A stretch of DNA of 21,819 nucleotides, from contig PBSR01000249.1 in NCBI GenBank assembly GCA_002726335.1, positions 1 to 21,819 on the forward strand. The letters run 5' to 3'. Positions 15,842-21,819 of this stretch are shown here, in pieces. The translations under genes were made by a program, and so were the position numbers. Within the stretch, counting starts at the first letter, position 1, and every line of letters begins with the position of its first letter. The stretch is from Gemmatimonadaceae bacterium (lineage in GTDB: Bacteria > Latescibacterota > UBA2968 > UBA8231). A model generated the notes under the pieces. That model ran no database searches, had not been told where the DNA came from, and was given only the letters and a program-made list of their open reading frames with translations.

Positions 15842-16921
15842 ATGGCCTTTTCTCGTCCCAAAGTACTGCTGGTCTGCAATGAGCGGGCGCGCAAGAGGTA
15901 TCTGGTTCCCGGGGAGATAGAGCGACTCGAAGGCTTTGCCGATTGGACTCTGGGCGAGGGAGAAGGGGGGCAGATTTACGAAGTCGCGAAAGATACCCAG
16001 TCGATGAAGCGTTCAGGGCCATGTCTGGAGGATGTCGACGGTCTGATCGTCTGTAATGGGGCACCTGTAATCGATGGACAGATCATGGACCGGGCGCCCG
16101 CGTTGAAGATCATCGGCGAACTGGAGGGCGACCGCTTTGCCAGCCGGATCGACGTGGAAGCCGCCTGGGAGCGGGGCATTCGCACGGTGGATACGACCAA
16201 TGGTTCCTCCTATCCGGTGGCGGAGTGGGCTCTGGGGCTGATCCTGGTCTCACTACGCAACGCCGGGGCCCGTTTCCGCGAGCTCATCGCCGGAGAACCC
16301 GAAAAAGCCCAGGCGGGGCGCACCGAGATGAGCGGTATTCTCACTGGCAAACGGGTGGGGCTGATCGGCTGTGGGCATATCGGACGGCGGCTGATTGAGT
16401 TCTTGCGGCCCTTCAGGGCCGAAATGTGGGTGTACGACCCGTACCTGCACGGTGAGATGGCCGATGCCGTGGGCTTTCTCCAGACCTCGCTGGATAATGT
16501 GCTGTCACAGTGCGATGTCGTCGTCTGTCTGGCGCCGCTGACGTCGCGGACCGAGGGCATGATCGGGCGGCGGGAGCTTGAGCTGATTCGTTCGGGGGCG
16601 GTGCTGGTGAATGTGTCGCGTGGAGCGATCATCGATTCGCCGGCGTTGATAGAGCGGCTCAAGCGCGGCGACATCACGGCCGGTCTGGACGTTTTTCACC
16701 CGGAGCCGATTCCGGCCGACAGCGAGATTTTCCAGCTGCCCAACGTATTTCTGAGCCCCCACTTTGCCGGTCTTACGGGCGATGCCTATCCGCATTTTCT
16801 CAGATTGATGGTCGACGAGTTGGACCGCTTTTTTCACGGCCACGAAACGCGCTTTGACTTGACCCCGCATTCACTGGCCAATCGTCAGGGGGACGAGCCG
16901 GTTCGACACAGACGTGAATGA
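15842..16921 (+). CDS. D-isomer-specific 2-hydroxyacid dehydrogenase (SerA/GyaR-like)
   Basis: A 359-residue NAD-dependent dehydrogenase. The Rossmann motif is GLIGCGHIGRRL (173-184), with Asp199 (VYDPYL) after the second strand favouring NAD over NADP. The catalytic triad is complete: Arg260 (NVSRGAIID), Glu288 (DVFHPEP) and His307 (LSPHFAG). It would reduce or oxidise a 2-keto/2-hydroxy acid. It precedes an acid-sugar dehydratase by 117 bases, so a sugar-acid product is plausible, though unproven. GAGGAG at 15825-15830 lies 11 bases before ATG, and the gene starts 19 bases after the LLM stop. The C-terminal 15 residues are polar and probably disordered. Confidence 0.93.
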   Translation: MAFSRPKVLLVCNERARKRYLVPGEIERLEGFADWTLGEGEGGQIYEVAKDTQSMKRSGPCLEDVDGLIVCNGAPVIDGQIMDRAPALKIIGELEGDRFASRIDVEAAWERGIRTVDTTNGSSYPVAEWALGLILVSLRNAGARFRELIAGEPEKAQAGRTEMSGILTGKRVGLIGCGHIGRRLIEFLRPFRAEMWVYDPYLHGEMADAVGFLQTSLDNVLSQCDVVVCLAPLTSRTEGMIGRRELELIRSGAVLVNVSRGAIIDSPALIERLKRGDITAGLDVFHPEPIPADSEIFQLPNVFLSPHFAGLTGDAYPHFLRLMVDELDRFFHGHETRFDLTPHSLANRQGDEPVRHRRE

Positions 16922-17038
16922 GGTCTCCCTGACGGTCGTACCCATCGCTGGGGGCCTCGGCATCGCTCAAGCGAGCGAGAGTAGTCTCAAGCCCACAGCC
17001 GTCGTACCTTGCCGCGCCACCATGGAGGCAAGCAAGCA

Positions 17039-18271
17039 ATGAAGATCACCGCAATTGAGTTGGTTCGTCTGAACCTTCCTCAGACCGCGGCAAAGACACC
17101 ACCGCGCCGCGCCACCTGGAACCGCACGTCGCCACGCTCCCTGCCGATCAATTACTACCCGGAGTTCTCCCGCCTGCCCGGCAAGATGCCCGGCATGGGC
17201 GGCGGTCAGGTCTGTGTACGAATCACCGTGGAAGACGGTACCTGGGGTCTGGGCTTCTGTAGTTTCGGTGCGACCTGTGCCGCTGTAATCGAGTCCATCT
17301 ACGCACCGTTGTTGCTGGGCAGAGACTGCCTGGCCACAGAGTTTCTCAACGATCTCATGTGGCGTGCCATTCAGCGCCTGGGTGATGCCGGCCATGCAAC
17401 AACCGCCCGTAGCGCTGTTGATCTCGCCCTCTGGGATCTCAAGGGCAAACTGCTGGATCTACCCGTGTATCGTCTTCTGGGTGGGCCGTGTCGCGAGAGT
17501 ATCGATCTCTATGCTACGGGGGACGATCTGGACTGGGCCATGGAGCTGGGTTTCGGCGCCTTCAAGGTGACCAACCCGGTGCACTACCGGGAAGGTACCG
17601 AAGGCCTGTGCCGACTGGAGGAGAAGCTCGCGGCGGCTCGCGAAACCATCGGCCCCAAGGCCGACCTCATGCTCAACGCCGTCATGTCCTACAACGTCGA
17701 TTTCGCCGTGCAGGTCGCCGAACGCCTGCGCCCCTTCCACATGCGCTGGTTGGAGGAACCCCTGATCCCCGGCGACCTGGAGGGCCACGTGGAGTTGAAA
17801 AGAGCCGTACCCTGGATGCCCATTGCCACCGGCGAAGATCACCATGGTCGCATGGCCTTCCGTCAGCTGGTGGAGCGGCGCTGTGTCGATGTCCTGCAAC
17901 CTGATTTGAACTGGTGTGGCGGCTTGTCAGAGGCGATCAAGATCTACACCATCGGCGAAGCGGCCGGGCTGCAGACCATCCCCCATGGGGGTGCAAATTC
18001 TGCCTTTGGTCAGCACTTCGCCATGGCAATGCCTGAATCTCTACAGGCGGAATTCTGGTTGGGCTCTGATCCAGGTGTGCCGCTGGATGAGGTGGCTCGC
18101 ATTCCAGGTGTAGCCGTACCGAAGAATGGTCGGCTCACACCATCTGATGCACCCGGCTTTGGTATGGACATACAGGAGGAATGGATCGTGCCACTGGAAC
18201 ACACGCAGGCGACCAGCGGGGCACCCTTTTCAGCTGAGTATTACGCTCAGCCGACAGCCAAAGACCGCTGA
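17039..18271 (+). CDS. Mandelate racemase/muconate lactonizing enzyme family; L-rhamnonate dehydratase-like
   Basis: A 410-residue enolase-superfamily enzyme. ALWDLKGKLLDLPVYRLLGG (130-149), LYATGDDLDWAMELGFGAFK, QPDLNWCGGL and PHGGANSAFGQH resemble L-rhamnonate dehydratase (RhmD), which dehydrates L-rhamnonate to 2-keto-3-deoxy-rhamnonate. Aligning from memory to RhmD, Glu239 and Glu266 fill two metal-ligand positions, and Asp289 and His316 match the catalytic Asp/His dyad. The first metal ligand, normally Asp, is Asn213 (LMLNAVMSYN). That change could alter metal use or substrate. ATG at 17039 is chosen over the upstream in-frame start at 17009 because GGAGG (17024-17028) lies 10 bases before it. 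Family is firm; substrate is not. Confidence 0.88.
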   Translation: MKITAIELVRLNLPQTAAKTPPRRATWNRTSPRSLPINYYPEFSRLPGKMPGMGGGQVCVRITVEDGTWGLGFCSFGATCAAVIESIYAPLLLGRDCLATEFLNDLMWRAIQRLGDAGHATTARSAVDLALWDLKGKLLDLPVYRLLGGPCRESIDLYATGDDLDWAMELGFGAFKVTNPVHYREGTEGLCRLEEKLAAARETIGPKADLMLNAVMSYNVDFAVQVAERLRPFHMRWLEEPLIPGDLEGHVELKRAVPWMPIATGEDHHGRMAFRQLVERRCVDVLQPDLNWCGGLSEAIKIYTIGEAAGLQTIPHGGANSAFGQHFAMAMPESLQAEFWLGSDPGVPLDEVARIPGVAVPKNGRLTPSDAPGFGMDIQEEWIVPLEHTQATSGAPFSAEYYAQPTAKDR

Positions 18272-18317
18272 GAGGATAGCGTGCTGCTGGAAGCGGCCTT
18301 AATCCTCACTGACCGCG

Positions 18318-18422
18318 TTCCACACCATCGGGCAGCCCTTCGGTCTGGGGCTGAGCGGCGGGCCCTCGTTTATCATCGGCAAGGACGTGGCTGACAACAC
18401 CCTGCATGTAACCCACGGTGAG
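18318..18422 (+). pseudogene. Fragment of an mnmA-like gene (codons 237-271 equivalent)
   Basis: Aligned codon by codon, these 105 bases match mnmA 14478-14582 at 88 positions by hand count (about 84%). Twenty-eight of 35 encoded residues are the same, starting FHTIGQPFGLGLSGGP. Of the 15 changed codons 8 are synonymous, which suggests the source evolved as a coding mnmA homologue before it was broken. Two conserved residues are altered (Arg to Pro, Trp to Ser). Neither the PP-loop nor the catalytic cysteines are present, so it cannot function as MnmA. The fragment is in the same frame as the following histidine kinase and supplies its apparent first codons (GTG at 18387). Confidence 0.85.
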
Positions 18423-19514
18423 CGACCGCTGCCTCCCCTGCCCTGCATCACCCGCCGGGGCGTTCTGCTCACGGCGCTGGGCTGGACGCTGTACGCTGCC
18501 TTCTTCACCGCCTACTTCTGCGTCATGCTGAAGCTGTCTCTCCTGGAGACCTTCGGCAGTCAGGTCATCAGTAGTCTGATCTTCGCCCTCTACGGCATCC
18601 CGGTCTGGCTCGTCGTCATCCGGGGCCTCGACCGTTCACCCTGGGGCTGGCGTGTCGGTGCCCATGCCGTACTCGGCCCCGTGTACATGGCGGCGGTATT
18701 CTACACCTCCTGGGGCGTCTCGGTGGCCCTCACCGGCGAACCGGAGCTGAACATGGACCTGCTCATCTGGCAGCTCCTCGGCATGCTGTTCACCTACCTG
18801 ATACAGTTCAGCCTGTTTCACGTCGTACGTTCCAGCCAGAAGCTGCGCTGGCGCGAGCAGCAGCAGGTCGAGCTCGAGCGTCTGCTGCGGGAGCAGCAGC
18901 TGGCCGTCCTCCGTTCGCAGCTGAATCCCCACTTCCTCTTCAACAGCCTCAACACGATCAGCGCCGTCCTCGGGCAGAATGTGGAGCAGGCGCGTGGGCT
19001 CATCGCGCGCCTGGGAGACGTGCTGCGCTACGCCGTCGATTCCATCGACCGCAACGTCGTGCCGCTTGCCGAAGAGTGGACGCTGACCCGCAGTTACCTG
19101 GACGTGGAACAGGCTCGGCTTGGAGACCGCCTTGCCGTGCAAGCGGACATACCTGATGAGTTGCTCGCTACGACGGTGCCGCCCATGATCCTGCAGCCCC
19201 TGGTGGAGAACGCAATCATACACGGCATCGCGCCCCTCCCGGAGGGTGGACAGGTGCACGTATCGGCGGAGTTGGTATCAGGTCGGGTCCGGCTCGAGGT
19301 GCGCAACAGCGGTGCGTCGGTGATCGGCGATCGAGGGGACTGGGACAGCGGGGCACGGCCCTGCGAAACATCCGCCAGCGGCTGGATACCATGTACGGGA
19401 CAGAGGCAGAACTCCAAGTGTCGGCGCCACCTGAAGGGGGCTTCACCGCCTCCGTCCTGCTTCCCGGAGCGTCCGCCCCATGAGCGAGCAGGTCACCGCC
19501 GTCATCGCCGATGA
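18387..19514 (+). CDS. LytS-like sensor histidine kinase (PF06580 type), frameshifted near the C-terminus
   Basis: The protein has four hydrophobic helices (about residues 25-48, 58-80, 90-113 and 124-147). A short coiled linker rich in Gln/Glu/Arg follows, then the His-kinase core with LRSQLNPHFLFNSLN (phospho-accepting His182) and the N-box LQPLVENAIIHG (Asn275). This is the LytS/YehU class that pairs with LytTR regulators. The frame read continues to 19514, but after about residue 310 it is out of frame; the native tail is one frame over and ends at 19483 (see the entry at 19320-19483). The start is doubtful: the first 13 residues from GTG 18387 are mnmA-derived, and no ribosome binding site is well placed. 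If the shift is real, the ATP-binding end is damaged. Confidence 0.82.
   Translation: MADNTLHVTHGERPLPPLPCITRRGVLLTALGWTLYAAFFTAYFCVMLKLSLLETFGSQVISSLIFALYGIPVWLVVIRGLDRSPWGWRVGAHAVLGPVYMAAVFYTSWGVSVALTGEPELNMDLLIWQLLGMLFTYLIQFSLFHVVRSSQKLRWREQQQVELERLLREQQLAVLRSQLNPHFLFNSLNTISAVLGQNVEQARGLIARLGDVLRYAVDSIDRNVVPLAEEWTLTRSYLDVEQARLGDRLAVQADIPDELLATTVPPMILQPLVENAIIHGIAPLPEGGQVHVSAELVSGRVRLEVRNSGASVIGDRGDWDSGARPCETSASGWIPCTGQRQNSKCRRHLKGASPPPSCFPERPPHERAGHRRHRR
19320..19483 (+). other. Frameshift point and original C-terminal tail of the histidine kinase
   Basis: From 19352 a second frame encodes GTALRNIRQRLDTMYG and continues to LLPGASAP with TGA at 19481-19483. This is the expected last ATP-binding motif (G-x-x-LRN-RxRL) and end of LytS-type kinases. 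Its stop overlaps the ATG of the response regulator as ATGA. The main frame instead reads a Pro/Arg/Ser-rich nonsense tail to 19514. One missing G in the run at 19350-19353, or a similar event between about 19320 and 19353, would restore a full kinase. It may be a real mutation or an assembly error. Confidence 0.85.
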
Positions 19515-20232
19515 CGAGGCGCCGGCGCGTCAACTCCTGTCCGAGTATCTCGAGAGATTCCCGCAGATTCAGGTTGTCGGCACCTGCACCGATGGCGAAC
19601 AGGCTGTTCGTGTCATCAACGAACAGCGGCCCGCTCTCGCCTTTCTCGACATCCACATGCCGACGCTGTCAGGTCTCGATCTGCTCACCCGCCTCGAGCA
19701 CATCCCCCGGGTCGTGTTCACCACCGCGCATGCCGAGTTCGCCGTGCGTGCCTTCGAGGTGAATGCCGTCGACTATATCCTCAAGCCGTATGACTTCGAG
19801 CGCTTCTCCGCCGCCGTCCATCGGGCTCTGGATTCCGTCCACCAGGACGAGGTGGACCGCCTGGTGTCGTTGCTCCACGATGTACGATCCGCTGACGCTC
19901 CCTCGAATCGCCTGTTCCTCAAGGTGGCCGAACGTATCGTCGCCGTGCCGACCGAACACATACGCTGGCTGGAGGCCGAGGGCGACTACACCCGGGTGCA
20001 CACCCGCGATGGCACACATTTCTGCAGCGGCGGACTGGGGGCGCTGGAGACACGTCTCGACCCATCCCGATTCCTCCGGGTCCACCGGTCCAGCATCATC
20101 TGCCTCGATTCGCTGATCGAGCTCTCCAGCGACGGCGAAGGTGGCTACGTCGCCCGCCTCGATGACGACACCCGGGTGCGGGTGTCACGGACCCATGCCA
20201 GGTCGGTGCGCGCCCTCATCGATGGACATTGA
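19480..20232 (+). CDS. LytTR family response regulator
   Basis: A 250-residue two-domain regulator. The receiver domain (1-120) has the acidic pair Asp11/Asp12, phosphorylation site Asp57 (AFLDIHMP), Thr81/82 and Lys102 (ILKPYD). The C-terminal LytTR DNA-binding domain (about 145-250) has FLKVAERIVAVPTEHIRWLEA, GDYTRVHT and FLRVHRSSIICLDSL, all typical. It would bind DNA as a dimer when phosphorylated by the adjacent LytS-type kinase, with whose original frame it overlaps as ATGA. Its 3' end overlaps the convergent surface-repeat gene by 17 bases. Likely targets are nearby glycan-use or surface genes, but no binding site was identified. Confidence 0.95.
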   Translation: MSEQVTAVIADDEAPARQLLSEYLERFPQIQVVGTCTDGEQAVRVINEQRPALAFLDIHMPTLSGLDLLTRLEHIPRVVFTTAHAEFAVRAFEVNAVDYILKPYDFERFSAAVHRALDSVHQDEVDRLVSLLHDVRSADAPSNRLFLKVAERIVAVPTEHIRWLEAEGDYTRVHTRDGTHFCSGGLGALETRLDPSRFLRVHRSSIICLDSLIELSSDGEGGYVARLDDDTRVRVSRTHARSVRALIDGH

Positions 20233-21172
20233 TGATCGGTAGCAGGCGCGCCCATTTCGGATTGTTGCCGGCGTAGTTCAGCAGCCCGATCTGTACACCA
20301 GTCAGCTCGCGGCTGAAATTGAAGACACCCATGGCAACTCCGTGGTGACTGTCGTTTACCGCGCGGAAGTCGAGGCTGTTCAGGCTGACCCCGTTGAGCA
20401 GCCCCACGGTCAGGCCGCTCACCCGTGTCGCGGTGACCTCGACGCCACCGATGGCGATCCCCTCCAGATCCCCGGCCACGCTCACGCCCCAGGCCCCGGC
20501 GACGATGCCGCGGAAGTGCCCTCCCACGGCGGCGCCGATACCGCTGACGACGAGACCCCTGGCGTCTCCGGCTGCGTACATGCCGATTCCGGCGAGGCCC
20601 ACGCCTTTGAAGTCGCCTCCCACGCTGGCCCCGATCAGGGCAGCGGACAGACCCGTCAGGTCACCCTGCACGCTGGTGCCGACACCGCCGATGCTGATCC
20701 CCTTGAGCGTTCCGCCCACGGCGGAGCCGATCCCGCCGATGAGCACGCCCGTGGCATCGTCCCCGACACTGGCCCCGATGCCCCCCAGCAGGAGACCGCG
20801 AACGTCACCACCGGCCGCTGCACCGGTAGTGGCCAATACCACTCCCTCGACGCGCTTGGCGTCGAGAGCCAGGATGCCGAGGCCGAGACCATGCACTCGT
20901 CGCAGGCCGGGCTTCAGCCCTACGGCGACTCCCACCACCTCTCCCCGTCTGGGCCCCCATGCCGAAAGCAGGGTCACATTCACACCGACGACCCGTTCCA
21001 GCCGTCGGTCGACGAGATTGATCCTGACCCCGCGGATGCCCCTGGAATCACCCAGACTCAATCCGGTGCCACCCACGGCCAGATCGAGGGAGGCGGCGAC
21101 GGCGGGAGCCGAGTACGCCGCCACCACCAGACAGCCCGGCGCCAGTACCCTGCGAATCCTGTTGCAGTTCAT
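20216..21172 (-). CDS. Secreted Gly-rich protein with 16-residue tandem repeats (surface-repeat type)
   Basis: A 318-residue protein counted from ATG at 21170-21172, chosen because AGGAG (21179-21183) lies 6 bases upstream. The N-terminus (MNCNRIRRV then APGCLVVAAYSAPAVAA) reads as a signal peptide, so it is exported. From residue 110 to 237 there are eight consecutive 16-residue repeats of the form G-hhh-GGhG-xxhGGD-hx, plus a shorter ninth. The regular pattern suggests a beta-solenoid or a repeated beta-strand barrel. The C-terminal GVQIGLLNYAGNNPKWARL resembles proteins named LA_2272-family surface repeat proteins, as I recall them; this is a tentative link. It lies 16 bases after the GH1 gene in the same direction. 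Function unknown. Confidence 0.82.
   Translation of the reverse strand: MNCNRIRRVLAPGCLVVAAYSAPAVAASLDLAVGGTGLSLGDSRGIRGVRINLVDRRLERVVGVNVTLLSAWGPRRGEVVGVAVGLKPGLRRVHGLGLGILALDAKRVEGVVLATTGAAAGGDVRGLLLGGIGASVGDDATGVLIGGIGSAVGGTLKGISIGGVGTSVQGDLTGLSAALIGASVGGDFKGVGLAGIGMYAAGDARGLVVSGIGAAVGGHFRGIVAGAWGVSVAGDLEGIAIGGVEVTATRVSGLTVGLLNGVSLNSLDFRAVNDSHHGVAMGVFNFSRELTGVQIGLLNYAGNNPKWARLLPIINVHR
20417..20845 (-). repeat. Tandem 48-bp coding repeats (16-residue units)
   Basis: The units start at codons 110, 126, 142, 158, 174, 190, 206 and 222 of the surface-repeat protein, each exactly 48 bases, with a ninth of 45 bases ending at 20417. Examples are GLLLGGIGASVGDDAT and GVLIGGIGSAVGGTLK. Protein similarity is strong but the DNA units have diverged, so the array is old and unlikely to be a slippage hot spot. 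Confidence 0.85.
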
Positions 21173-21188
21173 CTCTCTCTCCTGTGTA

Positions 21189-21819
21189 TCAGAACGTGAG
21201 GCCCCGGCGCGCGACCACCTGCCGATAGGCGTGGGCACTGTCCTTCCACAGCCGATCCTGTGTGTCGAAGTCCACGTGGATCAGACCGTACCGCCGCGCA
21301 TACCCCGCGGTGTACTCGAAGTGGTCGAAGGCGGACCAGACGATATAGCCCTCGACGGGGACATCCTCGCCGAGGGCCCGGTGTACCTGCCGCAGGTGAT
21401 CGTGCAGGTACTGAACCCGGTGCCGGTCATGGATCCGCCCACCGACGACGGCTTCATCGTTCTCGCCGAAGCCGCAGCCGTTCTCCGTCACGATCAGTCG
21501 GGGTGACCCGTAGTCGTCCCGGAGCCGGAGCAGCAGGTCGTAGAGTCCTTCCGGGTACACCTCGCCGAGTATCGACGAGACCGTGTCCTTGTTGGCGATC
21601 ACCTCGATGCCGAAGCGGGGAGCGTCGACCCGTTCGCGCACACGCCTCGGCGCGTAGTAGTTGACACCGATGAAGTCCGGAGGCACCTGCGCCAGTGCCG
21701 AGATCCCGTCCAGGTCCGCAGTCAGACCCGCGGTGCGGTACTCCTCCAGGACATCCGCCGGATAGGATCCCCGCAGTACGGCGTCGAGGAACCAGCGGTT
21801 CAGGATGCCGTCTTCCAGG
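21189..21819 (-). CDS. GH1 family glycosidase (beta-glucosidase type), C-terminal part; start outside window
   Basis: The minus-strand frame is open from the right edge to TGA at 21189-21191, giving about 209 C-terminal residues. GH1 signatures are NRWFLDAVLRGSYP, DFIGVNYY, the nucleophile motif LIVTENG (Glu), and WSAFDHFEYTAGYARRYGL, which corresponds to the usual WSLLDNFEW segment that ends the barrel. These retaining enzymes cleave beta-glucosides, beta-galactosides or similar. Family length is about 450 residues, so roughly half is missing. The surface-repeat gene follows 16 bases downstream. Confident on family, not on substrate. Confidence 0.93.
   Translation of the reverse strand, partial: LEDGILNRWFLDAVLRGSYPADVLEEYRTAGLTADLDGISALAQVPPDFIGVNYYAPRRVRERVDAPRFGIEVIANKDTVSSILGEVYPEGLYDLLLRLRDDYGSPRLIVTENGCGFGENDEAVVGGRIHDRHRVQYLHDHLRQVHRALGEDVPVEGYIVWSAFDHFEYTAGYARRYGLIHVDFDTQDRLWKDSAHAYRQVVARRGLTF

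Noticed and set aside
14428..15894. 488-codon minus-strand open frame
   Set aside because: It is antisense to mnmA and the LLM oxidoreductase, both strongly supported. Composition is Arg/Gly/Gln/His-rich without domains.
16922..17038. Promoter or riboswitch before the rhamnonate-dehydratase-like gene
   Set aside because: The 117-base gap has only a short inverted repeat (TCGCT..AGCGA near 16964-16975) and a repeated GTCGTACC; no -10 box or known aptamer fold is visible.
18303..18386. Intact second mnmA gene upstream of the kinase
   Set aside because: Only about 35 codons match; an in-frame TAA lies at 18300-18302 and the PP-loop and catalytic Cys regions are absent, so it is a fragment.
20342..21506. 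Plus-strand frames rich in Pro, Ala, Thr and Ser opposite the surface-repeat gene
   Set aside because: The periodic composition is the complement of the 48-bp Gly-rich repeats; the minus-strand gene has a ribosome binding site and signal peptide.
1..21819. A defence island, CRISPR locus or prophage
   Set aside because: Apart from VapBC no defence, nuclease-helicase, integrase or phage structural gene is seen, and there are no regularly spaced non-coding repeats.

Overview
The window is GC-rich, densely coded bacterial DNA. No stretch over about 180 bases lacks a gene, and I see no rRNA, tRNA, CRISPR array, insertion sequence or phage gene. The content is two sulfatases without signal peptides, a GH125 alpha-mannosidase, a GH1 beta-glucosidase, a URO-D family protein, an enolase-superfamily acid-sugar dehydratase, several sugar-type oxidoreductases, two MFS transporters, a LytS/LytTR-type two-component pair, a VapBC module and a Gly-rich surface-repeat protein. 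This fits an environmental, probably uncultured, carbohydrate-degrading bacterium of the kind seen in Latescibacterota, Poribacteria or related FCB/PVC lineages. That placement is inferred from gene content only and is low confidence.

Layout. (1) 1-759 (-): 5' part of a Gfo/Idh/MocA dehydrogenase, running off the left edge. (2) 896-2909 (+): class II fructose-bisphosphate aldolase, then a DUF362 protein. (3) 2906-5563 (-): an Eis-like GNAT acetyltransferase followed by a sulfatase, with a good promoter placed almost on the start codon. (4) 5740-8934 (-): vapB-vapC-sulfatase-MFS, tightly packed, with a palindromic operator-like region upstream. (5) 9025-12386 (-): aldo/keto reductase, GH125 mannosidase and URO-D family protein, in that transcription order. 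(6) 12414-20232 (+): MFS transporter, mnmA, LLM flavin oxidoreductase, 2-hydroxyacid dehydrogenase, rhamnonate-dehydratase-like enzyme, a LytS-like histidine kinase (frameshifted as read) and a LytTR response regulator. (7) 20216-21819 (-): a GH1 glycosidase running off the right edge, then a secreted protein with 16-residue tandem repeats.

How the genes fit together. Most look like a catabolic island for plant- or algal-type glycans and their sulfated or oxidised sugar derivatives: glycosidases release sugars, MFS proteins move small molecules, sulfatases desulfate, and dehydrogenases, dehydratase and aldolase process the products. The specific substrates cannot be read from the sequence. 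Neighbouring genes often share 4-base start/stop overlaps (TTGA, GTGA, ATGA), which suggests translational coupling.

The most unusual feature is a 105-base stretch (18318-18422) that is about 84% identical, by hand count, to an internal part of mnmA (14478-14582). It sits in frame at the very start of the histidine kinase reading frame. That kinase also carries a probable one-base deletion near its end. The original frame ends in an ATGA overlap with the response regulator gene, so the kinase/regulator pair was once an ordinary coupled operon.
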